A stretch of 44,172 bases of DNA from Chitinophagales bacterium. Lineage in GTDB: Bacteria; Bacteroidota; Bacteroidia; Chitinophagales; JABDMM01. The notes under the pieces are model-generated. The model made no database searches, was not told the origin of the DNA, and saw only the letters and a program-made list of their open reading frames with translations. Position 1 is the stretch's first letter; every line of letters begins with the position of its first letter. Position numbers and translations under genes: made by a program. Shown here piece by piece: positions 18,192-27,613 of the stretch. The stretch lies in contig JABDMM010000044.1 in the NCBI GenBank assembly GCA_013001465.1, positions 1 through 44,172 of the forward strand, written 5' to 3'.

Positions 18192-19039
18192 TTCAGGCCG
18201 AAAGCTTTTTTTAGATAACTCTCAGCCATTCTATTTGCCATCTGGGCTGCATTTTCATCATAGCGCTCGCTACTTGGGTTTGCAAATGCATGATCAGCTT
18301 CAAAAAATTCGAAGCTGAATCCTTTTTCAGCCTCTTCCATAGCTACTCTAAAATTTTCCACCATTTCATGATCAATCCAGCCATCTAATGATGCAAAAAT
18401 TCCAAGAACATCACAGTTCAAGGTTCTAAGTCGGCTTACATCCATAGAAGGCTGTCCATAATAAATAACACAACCGATACTTTGACTACTAGCAAGAATA
18501 GCTGTTTCCAAAGAAAGCCCACCACCAAAACACCAGCCGATGGTTGCAATCTTAGCATCTTTACCTGCATATGCTATGGCACCATTGATAATTTCTCTAT
18601 TTCTATCAATACCGGCTCCTTTCATATACTTTGCAGCATCCTCTCTGTTATCTGCTACTTTCCCATCGTAAATATCCAGTGCAATGACATTAACACCGCC
18701 TTTAAATAGTTCATGATATCTATCCGCTTCCTTTTTAATGTGGTCATTCAGGCCCCACCACTCATGCAATACAAATAAATATTTATCGGACTTTTTATCA
18801 GCAGCAATAAAATAAGCATTCCCTTTCAGATTACCACCGGTTGGGAATTGTATCATATTCCCCTTTGGATCCTCGAGAACAAAAGGTTCGGGTATCTCAT
18901 GCTCGACTCTGAAAGATTCATTTTCGCCAAGCATTGCGAATTTTGCTTGAGAGTCATCAGATAGGCAACACGAATTTTGTGCTGAAATATTCATAATTGA
19001 TGTCGCAATTATAAGAACTGTAAACGCTAATGTTTTCAT
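18188..19039 (-). CDS. Exported dienelactone hydrolase family protein
   Basis: An alpha/beta hydrolase of 283 residues in the DLH family. An N-terminal signal peptide (TLAFTVLIIATSIMNISAQ) indicates export, and two adjacent cysteines follow the cleavage region. The oxyanion-region segment LHEWWGLNDHIKKEADRY precedes the nucleophile elbow GWCFGGG with C170, a Cys nucleophile as in dienelactone hydrolase. The acid is likely the Asp in FASLDGWID, and the histidine is in EADHAFAN. It hydrolyses an ester or lactone in the periplasm; the substrate is unknown. It is convergent with the DUF1905 gene with a 4-base overlap. Confidence 0.9.
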   Translation of the reverse strand: MKTLAFTVLIIATSIMNISAQNSCCLSDDSQAKFAMLGENESFRVEHEIPEPFVLEDPKGNMIQFPTGGNLKGNAYFIAADKKSDKYLFVLHEWWGLNDHIKKEADRYHELFKGGVNVIALDIYDGKVADNREDAAKYMKGAGIDRNREIINGAIAYAGKDAKIATIGWCFGGGLSLETAILASSQSIGCVIYYGQPSMDVSRLRTLNCDVLGIFASLDGWIDHEMVENFRVAMEEAEKGFSFEFFEADHAFANPSSERYDENAAQMANRMAESYLKKAFGLN

Positions 19040-19204
19040 GATTTGAAATTTATTATCTAAAGATTTTAAAGTATAAATAAATCTATTTTTTATGTAACTT
19101 GTTAGACTAATTGTATCAACTCATGATACCTTTCTTCTATATAGCTCACCTCTGGTTGAATCGAATTTGGATTCGCAAATTAATGAAATTAATAATTATC
19201 AATA

Positions 19205-19873
19205 ATGAGACATTTATTAAAAAATCTGTTTGGAATTCTGGTCCTGATCTTCTCCATTGAAATTTCAGCTCAGGACATATTGAATCTCAGCCTGGAACCT
19301 TCATCTCCTGAAGAAGGAGATTCAGTTCATATGATTGTTGATCTTCAATTTAGTAACTCGCAATGTGGGTTTCTTGGAACTCAGTTATCAGTCTCACCGG
19401 ATTCGATTTTCATTAAGATCTGTCACTTTGAGGGACTATTCCCAGCGATCTGTAATATCTCCGACACCATATTGATCGGAGCGGATATGAGTGCCGGAGA
19501 CTATACTATCGAATTGATCTCGAAAAATACAGGAAGCATGGTAGATCTTGTTTGCAATGTTGCAAATTCGGAATCGGACACAGCCTACCATAGTTTTACG
19601 GTATCAGAAAAATCTGTTGGGATAGCGGACATAAGAAATGCTGAAGTGAAATGGAATTCACTGGTGTATGATTATTTATATATTGAAAAACAGAAGAATC
19701 AGAAATGTAGTTTAAAAATTTATTCGACATCAGGACAATTTCTTCAAGAGCATCAAATAGTTGGAGAAATAAATAAAATAGATCTTTCCTTTCTCAGCAG
19801 TGGGGTCTACCTTCTCAAGATTTATCCAGAGTCAGGATTTTCTAAGAGCGGAATTATTTCCGTGATCAATTAG
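19205..19873 (+). CDS. Small secreted protein with T9SS type A sorting domain
   Basis: A 222-residue protein. A signal peptide (LFGILVLIFSIEISAQ) is followed by a beta-rich domain with four cysteines (about residues 25-140). The C-terminal ~75 residues match the Por_Secre_tail/type A pattern: a conserved LKIYSTSGQ strand-turn near residue 170, IDLSFLSSGVYLLKIY near 195-210, and a basic/hydrophobic end KSGIISVIN. Such domains direct export across the outer membrane by the type IX system and are then removed. The function of the mature domain is not recognised. It stands alone between the DLH gene (divergent) and the fad operon. Confidence 0.82.
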   Translation: MRHLLKNLFGILVLIFSIEISAQDILNLSLEPSSPEEGDSVHMIVDLQFSNSQCGFLGTQLSVSPDSIFIKICHFEGLFPAICNISDTILIGADMSAGDYTIELISKNTGSMVDLVCNVANSESDTAYHSFTVSEKSVGIADIRNAEVKWNSLVYDYLYIEKQKNQKCSLKIYSTSGQFLQEHQIVGEINKIDLSFLSSGVYLLKIYPESGFSKSGIISVIN

Positions 19874-19918
19874 ATTAGTTTTCAAGGCCTTAAATATTAA
19901 GAGAAAAAATTGAAACAT

Positions 19919-19944
19919 TTTTGCCAAACAACCGTTTGGTAAAA
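19919..19944. promoter_or_regulatory. Palindromic operator, likely bound by the TetR regulator
   Basis: The core CCAAAC-AACC-GTTTGG (19924-19939) is a perfect 6-4-6 inverted repeat. Four further A/T pairs flank it on each side after one mismatch, giving a 26-bp near-palindrome. Its right arm contains the promoter's -33 element (TTGG 19936-19939), so a bound repressor would block RNA polymerase. It lies 35 bases before the tetR start. Confidence 0.75.
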
Positions 19945-19966
19945 TGGAAAAAGTGTATTAATTTTG
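19936..19966 (+). promoter_or_regulatory. Promoter of the tetR-fadN-fadA-fadE operon
   Basis: The -33 element TTGG (19936-19939), exactly 19 bases of spacer and the -7 box TAATTTTG (19959-19966, matching TAnnTTTG) form the best promoter in the window. The ATG of tetR is eight bases after the -7 box, so the leader is very short. Confidence 0.75.
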
Positions 19967-19973
19967 ACCTGAT

Positions 19974-20537
19974 ATGCCGAAACAAAAAGTAGATGAAGCA
20001 CACATCATTAAGGAGTCACTAAAACTTCTTAGGCAGAAATCATATCACACTACTTCGATGGCGGATATAGCAAATGCGTGCGGTTTACTTAAGGGTAGTT
20101 TATATCACTATTTTGACTCGAAAGAGGAATTGATGAGAAAAGTCATCTTATCTGTGCATGACTACTTTCGAAATGAGGTCTTTGTTCACGCATACGATGA
20201 ATCTTTAAGTGCAGAATCACGATTACAAACATTAATAAATAAGTCAGAAGCAATTTTTATCGATGAAGAGAATGGTTGTATCATGGGAAATGTTGGAGTC
20301 GAGACTGCATTAGCAATACCTGAATTTGCTTCACTGATCCAAAGTTTTTTCAGAGACTTCTTCGATGCGATCAAAAATGTATATAGGGATAAATATCCTG
20401 AAGATATCGCAGATGAATTAGCAGAGCGAAGTGTTGCTGAGGTTGAAGGAGCACTAATGTTAGCAAGAATTTTTAACGATCAGCAATACTTGAAGAAAAC
20501 ACATAAACGAATACTTAACAGATTAAAAACAGATTAA
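19974..20537 (+). CDS. TetR/AcrR-family regulator of the beta-oxidation operon
   Basis: A 187-residue regulator with an N-terminal TetR helix-turn-helix (residues about 8-55): SMADIANACGLLKGSLYHYF with the typical K-G-S-LYHYF recognition helix, then DSKEELMRKV. The C-terminal ligand domain is helical and unassigned; acyl-CoA is the likely ligand by analogy with FadR of Bacillus, which is also TetR-type. It is the first gene of the operon, two bases before fadN, and a palindrome overlaps its own promoter. Autorepression relieved by long-chain acyl-CoA is inferred. Confidence 0.9.
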   Translation: MPKQKVDEAHIIKESLKLLRQKSYHTTSMADIANACGLLKGSLYHYFDSKEELMRKVILSVHDYFRNEVFVHAYDESLSAESRLQTLINKSEAIFIDEENGCIMGNVGVETALAIPEFASLIQSFFRDFFDAIKNVYRDKYPEDIADELAERSVAEVEGALMLARIFNDQQYLKKTHKRILNRLKTD

Positions 20538-20539
20538 GA

Positions 20540-22972
20540 ATGGAGATAAGCACTCATCCGGAACAAGTTAAGATCACACCTGCACGGCAACGAAAAGTTA
20601 AAAAAGCAGCAGTGTTGGGATCTGGTGTTATGGGTTCGCGTATCGCGGCTCACTTTGCTAATATTGGACTTGAAGTCGTACTTCTTGATATCGTACCATT
20701 CGATATTTCTGAAGAAGAAAAAAACCACAAGGCGGCAAGAAACAAGCTTGTAGACTCATCACTTAACAGTGCAATAAAAGCCAATCCTTCCCCGATCTAT
20801 GATAAAAGTTTTGCCAGCAGGATCAAAACTGGAAATTTTGAGGACAATATGGATTTGATCTCAGAATGCGACTGGATCATCGAGGTGGTTATCGAGAATC
20901 TGGATATCAAAAAGAAGGTCTTTGAGCAGGTTGAAAAACACAGGAAACCCGGGACTTTGATCTCATCAAACACTTCCGGAATTCCAATTGAATTGATGCT
21001 TGAGGGTCGATCCGAAGATTTTAAGAAACACTTTGTCGGGACACACTTTTTCAACCCTCCACGATATTTAAAACTATTAGAAGTTATACCATCTTCAGAA
21101 ACTGACTCAGAGATCGTCGATTTCTTCATGTCATATGGTGAAAAGTTTTTAGGAAAGACAACAGTTCTATGTAAGGATACTCCCGGTTTCATCGCCAATC
21201 GTATCGGTGTCTTTTCGATCATGGCCATTTTCCACCTTATGGCAGAGATGGATCTAAGTATTGAAGAGGTGGATGCACTTACCGGCCCGATCACCGGTCG
21301 GCCAAAATCCGCTTCTTTCAGGACGTGTGATATTGTAGGTTTAGACACTTTAGCGAAAGTCGCATTAGGAATGAAAGAAAATTGCACGGGTGACGAATCT
21401 GCAGAAACATTTGCAATTCCCGACTATGTCAACAAAATGATCGAAAACAAGTGGTTGGGGGATAAAAGTAAGCAAGGCTTTTACAAAAAAGTTAAAAATG
21501 ATGAAGGTAAGAGTGAGATCCTGGCATTGAATATCAAAACGATGGAGTACGAGCCAAAATCGAAACCTCGTTTCGATTCAATCGGCAATGTTAAAGGAAT
21601 TGATGATTTAAACAAACGTTTAAAAGCGCTTTATAGTGAATCCGATAAAGGAGCAGAATTTCTGAGAAAATTATCATCTCACATCTTCCAATACTGTTCG
21701 ATGAGGATACCGGAAATTTCAGATGAATTGTACAGGCTAGATGATGCAGTTAGAGCCGGCTATGGGTGGGAATTAGGACCATTCGAGCAATGGGATGCGC
21801 TAGGAATCAAGGAAGCTGTAGAAATGATGAAGGGATATGGATTTGAACCTGCTTCCTGGGTCGAAGAAATGTTGAAAGCAGGTCATGAGAGCTTCTACAT
21901 CACTGAAAGTAATGTTAAAAAGTACTACGACATTCAAAAGAAGCAATACGTGGCTGTTCCCGGCAGAGAAGCTTTCATTATACTGGATGATCTGCGCGGA
22001 CAAAAACCGATTTGGAAAAATGCAGGAACAACAATTCATGATATCGGAGATGGTGTAATCAACCTGGAGTTCCATACTAAAATGAATTCCATGGGTGCAG
22101 AAGTCATCGAGGGAATAAATAAAGCTATCGATGTCGCGGAAAAAGATCACCGCGGACTTGTGATCGGGAACGATGCACCAAATTTCTCTGCAGGTGCTAA
22201 CCTAGCCATGATATTTATGCTGGCTATTGAACAGGAATTCGATGAGTTAAATTTTGCAATTGCTGCGTTTCAGAAAACGATGATGAGGGCAAGATATTCG
22301 TCAATTCCGGTCGTCAACGGCCCTCATGGTCTAACCTTAGGAGGTGGCTGTGAATTATCGATGCACTGTGATGCTGCAGTTTGTGCTGCAGAGACCTACA
22401 TCGGTCTGGTAGAAGTTGGTGTTGGAGTAATACCAGCCGGGGGTGGCACAAAGGAGTTAGTTCTGAGAGCATCTGATTCTTTCACAAAGGATGATCCTAT
22501 GTTACCAAAGCTTCAGGATGCATTTGTAAATATAGCCACTGCAAAAGTTGCGACATCAGCACATGAAGGGTTTGATATTGGTGTGCTCGATGAAAAGAAA
22601 GATGAGGTCGTCATTAATAGCAATCGTGTGATCGCTGAGGCGAAAAGAAAAGTATTGGAGTTGAGCGAACAAGGGTATTCTCAACCTATCGAAAGAGATG
22701 ATATTCTTGTGCTAGGCAGAACTGCCTTAGGAGGTCTCTACGCCGGTGCCGAAGCATTTTATATCGGTAATTATGCGACAGAGCACGATAAAAAGATCGC
22801 TAATAAACTCGCGTTTGTAATGGCTGGTGGAGATCTTTCTATGCCAACGAAGGTATCTGAACGCTATCTTCTGGATCTTGAAAGAGAAGCATTTTTAAGC
22901 CTTCTAGGTGAAAAGAAAACGCTTGAAAGAATTCAAAGCATTCTAAATAGTGGTAAACCATTGAGAAACTAA
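20540..22972 (+). CDS. fadN: 3-hydroxyacyl-CoA dehydrogenase / enoyl-CoA hydratase, FadN type
   Basis: A bifunctional beta-oxidation enzyme of 810 residues. The N-terminal NAD-binding Rossmann motif VLGSGVMGSRIAAHFANIG lies near residues 29-47. The catalytic histidine is H169 in GTHFFNPP, and SSNTSGIP precedes it. The C-terminal third is a crotonase domain with the oxyanion segment FSAGANL and the GLTLGGGCELSMHCDAAVCA block. The domain order, dehydrogenase then hydratase, is that of Bacillus FadN rather than E. coli FadB. It catalyses hydration of enoyl-CoA and oxidation of 3-hydroxyacyl-CoA. It is followed 25 bases later by the thiolase gene. Confidence 0.92.
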   Translation: MEISTHPEQVKITPARQRKVKKAAVLGSGVMGSRIAAHFANIGLEVVLLDIVPFDISEEEKNHKAARNKLVDSSLNSAIKANPSPIYDKSFASRIKTGNFEDNMDLISECDWIIEVVIENLDIKKKVFEQVEKHRKPGTLISSNTSGIPIELMLEGRSEDFKKHFVGTHFFNPPRYLKLLEVIPSSETDSEIVDFFMSYGEKFLGKTTVLCKDTPGFIANRIGVFSIMAIFHLMAEMDLSIEEVDALTGPITGRPKSASFRTCDIVGLDTLAKVALGMKENCTGDESAETFAIPDYVNKMIENKWLGDKSKQGFYKKVKNDEGKSEILALNIKTMEYEPKSKPRFDSIGNVKGIDDLNKRLKALYSESDKGAEFLRKLSSHIFQYCSMRIPEISDELYRLDDAVRAGYGWELGPFEQWDALGIKEAVEMMKGYGFEPASWVEEMLKAGHESFYITESNVKKYYDIQKKQYVAVPGREAFIILDDLRGQKPIWKNAGTTIHDIGDGVINLEFHTKMNSMGAEVIEGINKAIDVAEKDHRGLVIGNDAPNFSAGANLAMIFMLAIEQEFDELNFAIAAFQKTMMRARYSSIPVVNGPHGLTLGGGCELSMHCDAAVCAAETYIGLVEVGVGVIPAGGGTKELVLRASDSFTKDDPMLPKLQDAFVNIATAKVATSAHEGFDIGVLDEKKDEVVINSNRVIAEAKRKVLELSEQGYSQPIERDDILVLGRTALGGLYAGAEAFYIGNYATEHDKKIANKLAFVMAGGDLSMPTKVSERYLLDLEREAFLSLLGEKKTLERIQSILNSGKPLRN

Positions 22973-22997
22973 ATTTAAAACGACAAAAATCAGAATA

Positions 22998-24176
22998 ATG
23001 CAAAACGCATATATTATAGCAGGATACAGAACAGCAGTTGGGAAAGCCAAAAAAGGTGGTTTTCGATTTACTCAACCTGTAGATCTTGCAGCAGATGTGA
23101 TCAATCATTTAATGAAGAGTGTGCCAAATCTGGATCCTACACTTGTAGATGACCTTATTGTCGGGAATGCAGTTCCAGAAGCAGAGCAGGGTTTACAAAT
23201 GGCAAGATGGGTAGGTATACGATCTAATTTACCTGTTGAAGTACCGGGAGTAACTGTGAACAGATATTGCGGTTCCGGTGTCGAAAGTATTGCGCTGGCA
23301 ACAGCGAAAATACAATCCGGTATGGCTGATGTTATTGTCGCCGGTGGTACAGAATCGATGTCTTTAGTCCCTACAATTGGATACAAAACTGTTCCAAACT
23401 ACGAAGTGGCAAAAGAGCATCCAGATTATTATATCGGAATGGGTTTGACAGCTGAAGAGATCGCTTCGAAATACAAGATCTCCCGTGAAGATCAGGATGA
23501 ATTTTCCTATCAATCACATATGAAAGCGATCGATGCCATCGAGAATGGAAGGTTTAAAGATGAGATCGTTCCAGTAGAGATCGAGGAAGTCTATTACGAC
23601 AACGGAAAAAGATCAAACAGAACTTTTACTGTCGATACGGATGAAGGACCCAGAAAAGACACCTCTGTAGATGTTCTTGCAAAACTAAGACCAGTCTTTA
23701 AGCAGGGAGGAAGCGTAACCGCCGGGAATTCTTCACAAACCTCAGATGGTGCTGCTTTTGTCGTTGTTGTCTCCGAAAGCAAGTTGAAAGAATTGAATAT
23801 CGATCCGATCGCAAGAATGATTACAGTTGCCTCAGTTGGGGTTAATCCAAGAATCATGGGTATTGGACCGGTTGAAGCTATTCCAAAAGCTTTGAAACAA
23901 GCTAATATGAAACTCAGTGATATCGATCTGATCGAATTGAATGAAGCATTTGCAGCACAATCATTGGCTGTCATAAGAGAAGCCGGACTTAATCCTGAGA
24001 TCACTAATGTAAACGGTGGAGCAATTGCTCTTGGACATCCATTAGGGTGCACAGGTACAAAATTAACAGTACAGATCCTTAATGAATTGAGGAGAAGAAA
24101 GAAAAAACATGGACTTGTTACTGCCTGCATTGGAGGCGGACAAGGAATCGCAGCAGTTTATGAACTGTTGAATTAA
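22998..24176 (+). CDS. fadA: Acetyl-CoA C-acyltransferase (3-ketoacyl-CoA thiolase)
   Basis: A thiolase of 392 residues, standard length. The acyl-accepting cysteine is C91 in NRYCGSGVES; the catalytic H347 is in ALGHPLGCTG and C377 lies in TACIGGGQG. The motif NEAFAAQSLAV and GGTESMS are typical of the degradative FadA group. It cleaves 3-ketoacyl-CoA to acetyl-CoA and a shortened acyl-CoA, completing the cycle begun by FadE and FadN. It sits between fadN and fadE in the same operon; a 90-base gap to fadE holds only a weak hairpin (AGACG/CGTCT). Confidence 0.94.
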   Translation: MQNAYIIAGYRTAVGKAKKGGFRFTQPVDLAADVINHLMKSVPNLDPTLVDDLIVGNAVPEAEQGLQMARWVGIRSNLPVEVPGVTVNRYCGSGVESIALATAKIQSGMADVIVAGGTESMSLVPTIGYKTVPNYEVAKEHPDYYIGMGLTAEEIASKYKISREDQDEFSYQSHMKAIDAIENGRFKDEIVPVEIEEVYYDNGKRSNRTFTVDTDEGPRKDTSVDVLAKLRPVFKQGGSVTAGNSSQTSDGAAFVVVVSESKLKELNIDPIARMITVASVGVNPRIMGIGPVEAIPKALKQANMKLSDIDLIELNEAFAAQSLAVIREAGLNPEITNVNGGAIALGHPLGCTGTKLTVQILNELRRRKKKHGLVTACIGGGQGIAAVYELLN

Positions 24177-24266
24177 ATAAACAGAAATAGCTTTAAAAAA
24201 GTAAACAAAAGACGGCTAATCCTCGTCTAATAATTATAAACCCTGGTTGATTAAAATAGATCTAAA

Positions 24267-26063
24267 ATGGAAACTTCAGTAAAAAAATCAAAAGTCCTTC
24301 GCGGAGGAGAGTTTATCATTCGTGAATCAAAGGCGGAAGAGACTTTCATCAAAGATGAAATGAACGAAGAGCAATCGATGTTTGCAAATATGACAAGGGA
24401 ATTCGTCAATACACGAGTAATGCCTAATGTTCCCAAAATTGACAAGCAAGACTTTGAATTGGCAGTTCAACTTATCAATGAAGCAGGAGAGCTTGGAATC
24501 CTGGGAGCTTCCCTTCCTACAGAATATGGAGGCATGGGAGTAGATTTTAATACGGAAGCGATTCTATCGGAAGAGCTCGGTATGTGTCATTCTCTTGGTG
24601 TGTCTATAGCTGCACACACAGGAATTGGTACGCTTCCAATTTTATATTATGGTACTGAAGATCATAAGAAGAAGTACCTGCCCGGATTAGCAACTGGACA
24701 ACTAAAAGCAGCCTATTGCCTTACTGAACCTGGTTCAGGTTCTGATGCATTGGCTGCTAAAACAAAAGCTATACTTTCAGATGATGGTTCTCACTATGTA
24801 GTTACCGGACAGAAAATGTGGATCACCAATGGTGGCTTCGCTGATATGTTTATCGTTTTTGCACAAGTAGGAGGAGATAAATTTACAGGGTTCGTTGTAG
24901 ATGCGAAGTCTGAAAATATCAATTTGGGAGCTGAGGAAGATAAGATGGGAATTAAAGGATCATCAACCCGACAAGTATTTTTTGAAGGTGTGAAAGTTCC
25001 TAAAGAAAATGTACTCGGTGAAATTGGTCAAGGACACAGAATTGCATTTAACGTCCTGAACATTGGAAGATTCAAGTTATGTGCAATGGTCATGGGTGGA
25101 TGTAAAGCCAGTATTGGAAATGCAACCAAGTATGCCAATGAAAGGATCCAGTTTAAAGTACCTATTTCATCTTTTGGGGCAATTAAACACAAGATTGCTG
25201 AAATGGCTATCAGAACTTATGCTGTTGATGCTGCTACCTATCGAACAAGTGGATTGATAACGGACATGATCAGTTCTTTAAAAGCTGAAGGTAAAAGTGG
25301 CTGGGAAGCTAAATTGCAAGCTGCTGAAGAGTATAGTATCGAATGTGCAATGTTGAAGGTCTTCGGTTCTGAAACATTAGACTATTGTGTCGATGAAGCG
25401 GTTCAAATTTATGGTGGTACAGGGTTTTCTGAAGAATACCCCGTCGCAAGAGCATACAGAGATTCCAGAATAAATAGAATATTCGAAGGGACGAATGAAA
25501 TTAATCGTCTGCTTACTGTCGATATGCTATTGAAAAAAGCTCTAAGAGGAGATCTCGATCTGTTATCTTCTGCGATGGCAGTTCAGAAAGAACTTATGGC
25601 TATTCCGGATTTTGGCACTAATGGAGACACGGCACTTTTCCATGAAGAGAAAAAGGCAATTCAAAATGCAAAAAAAGCAGCCCTTGTAGTTGCCGGTGCA
25701 GCTGTTCAGAAATTTCAACAGAAACTACAGCACGAACAAGAGATCATTATGTATATCACAGATATGTTAATTGACATCTTCGCTGCAGAAAGTACGTTAC
25801 TAAAAACTGAAAAACTTGCTCATTTAAAGAGCGAAGAAGAAGCAAGTCTTCAAATCGATATAAGTAAGACTTTCATTTCTGATGCACTGGAAAGAATCCA
25901 TCAGAATGGTAAAAGTGCAGTGAATGGTTTTGCCGAAGGTGATGAACAACGAGTTATGTTGATGGGAATTAAACGCTTTACAAAATACAAGCCGTTTAAC
26001 ACTATCCAGGCAAGAAGAAGAATTGCGGATGCCATTATCAAAGCATCAGATTATTGTTTTTAA
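24267..26063 (+). CDS. fadE: Acyl-CoA dehydrogenase, FadE type
   Basis: A FAD-dependent acyl-CoA dehydrogenase of 598 residues, like Bacillus FadE (about 594) and longer than the 380-residue short type. The core shows the FAD-binding YCLTEPGSGSDA and MWITNGGFAD motifs and the GFSEEYPVARAYRD block. The probable catalytic base is E407 in FEGTNE. The roughly 170-residue C-terminal helical extension is typical of the very-long-chain/FadE branch. It introduces the trans-2 double bond, passing electrons to ETF, which is not in this window. It is the last gene of the operon; the stop shares TTAA with the convergent stop. Confidence 0.93.
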   Translation: METSVKKSKVLRGGEFIIRESKAEETFIKDEMNEEQSMFANMTREFVNTRVMPNVPKIDKQDFELAVQLINEAGELGILGASLPTEYGGMGVDFNTEAILSEELGMCHSLGVSIAAHTGIGTLPILYYGTEDHKKKYLPGLATGQLKAAYCLTEPGSGSDALAAKTKAILSDDGSHYVVTGQKMWITNGGFADMFIVFAQVGGDKFTGFVVDAKSENINLGAEEDKMGIKGSSTRQVFFEGVKVPKENVLGEIGQGHRIAFNVLNIGRFKLCAMVMGGCKASIGNATKYANERIQFKVPISSFGAIKHKIAEMAIRTYAVDAATYRTSGLITDMISSLKAEGKSGWEAKLQAAEEYSIECAMLKVFGSETLDYCVDEAVQIYGGTGFSEEYPVARAYRDSRINRIFEGTNEINRLLTVDMLLKKALRGDLDLLSSAMAVQKELMAIPDFGTNGDTALFHEEKKAIQNAKKAALVVAGAAVQKFQQKLQHEQEIIMYITDMLIDIFAAESTLLKTEKLAHLKSEEEASLQIDISKTFISDALERIHQNGKSAVNGFAEGDEQRVMLMGIKRFTKYKPFNTIQARRRIADAIIKASDYCF

Positions 26064-27604
26064 TCTAATCCATATAGATAATAGGAACCTTTGTGGTACA
26101 GAAGGGAAGATTTTAGATCTTCCCTTTTTTTTATGGAAAGAAAGTAATCTATATCATATTTCTCATCAAGCGATTTTACTCTTTCAATTGGTATTTCCCG
26201 ATATTCTCTTTGTATCTCTGAACTGGATTTTTGAATATCAGCTATCTTAAGCGGCTCTCCGTATATGTCGCTCAATCTGACATACCATTCATGCACATGT
26301 TCAGCGGACTGAGGGAAGTGCTTTACAGAGACAACCATTGGTCTTTCTGCAAGTGTATAGAAGTTTTGGAAAAAGGGGTTGACTAAAAACAATGCATCTT
26401 CTTCGGTATTGGTACGGATCCAGGAACACATCTCTACTATATCATCGGTGAGGTCGGCTCCTGCGATGGGTCGTTTATCAAAAAAGGCTTCTACTCTTCC
26501 GGGAAAAATTGTAGCGAAGAAAACTACGAACAAAGCAACACTACTTAATGCGAAAATACCATCGAGCCATTTTCTGGACTGTTTTAGACGTACCGCCAGG
26601 AACTCGAATAAAATTGGTAAAATGACAATAAATGCAAACAACGGCAGGATCGCATCCGGGTAACGAAACCAGTAAAACTTGAGAAGGGTATACTTTCCTG
26701 TCCAATAAAGAATGAATCCAATGAGCATGAAAACAAGGGAAGCAAGTGGAATTGAAACCAATAATTTCAACAGAACATCTTTTGATCTAAAGAATACAAT
26801 AATGAGCACAAGAATTGAAATTCCACCAAAAGAAATGGCGTGATCCATATTCCATGTCGAAGGTAGCACATGGTGCGGTACTCTTATCAGCGTATATATA
26901 AGGTCCGGATCCGGAGATAACGTTTGAGGAGATTCAAAGAGAAATTTTAAGATGAAAAACAAGCCAAAGCTACCAGCAACAACCCCGATCCAACTGTTGC
27001 GAAAGAATGAACTGATATATGGTTTAAACTCATGAGGATTCATGAACATTGCAATTACAAATGTTAATGCTGCAAAAGCTCCAACCAAAACATGAAAAGA
27101 TACTGCTAAACCACAGAAAAGGAAGAAGAGTTTAAAGTCTTTTTTCAACCATCTCAAAATTGCTAAAAGAACAAAGGAATACGCAATTGATTTCGATTCA
27201 AGTCCATTGATCATCCATTCTCTGGCGCCGACAGAATGGTTGTTTGAATACAAGAACAGGAAAGGGATAAAAAACCAAAATGGAATTTTATAGTAATTGG
27301 AAATTTGCTGTGCAAAATAAGAGAATACCGTAATAAAGAATAGCCTTCCAACTACTGAAACTGCTTCTAAAGGTAAAAATGTTGCAAGTGACCCGAAGAT
27401 CATATTAAACAGGAATCGATAATTCCCTTCAAGGTTTGTACCTAAATACCAGTCTCCCGGGATCCAGTCCGGATTTACAACGTGCTTTGCAACCGGAAGC
27501 AGATCTGCTTCATTGACTAATAAAATATACTTAAAGAGATGCTTCCCAATTAGAAACAGAAAAACAGCAATAAATACCTGATATTTTTTAAGAAAATTAA
27601 GCAT
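26060..27604 (-). CDS. Multispanning integral membrane protein, unknown function
   Basis: A 514-residue protein with about ten hydrophobic helices from residue 8 to about 375, followed by a soluble C-terminal domain of about 120 residues. Conserved-looking loops are NPDWIPGDWYLG near residue 45 and RVPHHVLPSTWNMDH near 240. The overall plan resembles GT-C-type glycosyltransferase-like or DUF6798-like membrane proteins, but I cannot name the family with confidence. It begins nine bases after the aconitase stop and is probably co-transcribed with it. Its last codons contain the terminator of the convergent fad operon. Confidence 0.75.
   Translation of the reverse strand: MLNFLKKYQVFIAVFLFLIGKHLFKYILLVNEADLLPVAKHVVNPDWIPGDWYLGTNLEGNYRFLFNMIFGSLATFLPLEAVSVVGRLFFITVFSYFAQQISNYYKIPFWFFIPFLFLYSNNHSVGAREWMINGLESKSIAYSFVLLAILRWLKKDFKLFFLFCGLAVSFHVLVGAFAALTFVIAMFMNPHEFKPYISSFFRNSWIGVVAGSFGLFFILKFLFESPQTLSPDPDLIYTLIRVPHHVLPSTWNMDHAISFGGISILVLIIVFFRSKDVLLKLLVSIPLASLVFMLIGFILYWTGKYTLLKFYWFRYPDAILPLFAFIVILPILFEFLAVRLKQSRKWLDGIFALSSVALFVVFFATIFPGRVEAFFDKRPIAGADLTDDIVEMCSWIRTNTEEDALFLVNPFFQNFYTLAERPMVVSVKHFPQSAEHVHEWYVRLSDIYGEPLKIADIQKSSSEIQREYREIPIERVKSLDEKYDIDYFLSIKKREDLKSSLLYHKGSYYLYGLD
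26102..26132 (+). terminator. Intrinsic terminator of the fad operon, inside the opposing gene
   Basis: AAGGGAAGAT and ATCTTCCCTT pair perfectly (10 bp) around a TTTAG loop and are followed by an unbroken T run to 26132. It lies about 40 bases after the fadE stop, within codons of the C-terminal end of the minus-strand membrane protein. Confidence 0.85.
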
Positions 27605-27613
27605 CTCCGATGC

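Noticed and set aside
24180-24230. Hairpin AGACG/CGTCT between fadA and fadE as a terminator
   Set aside because: Only five base pairs and no T-tract; the genes look co-transcribed.
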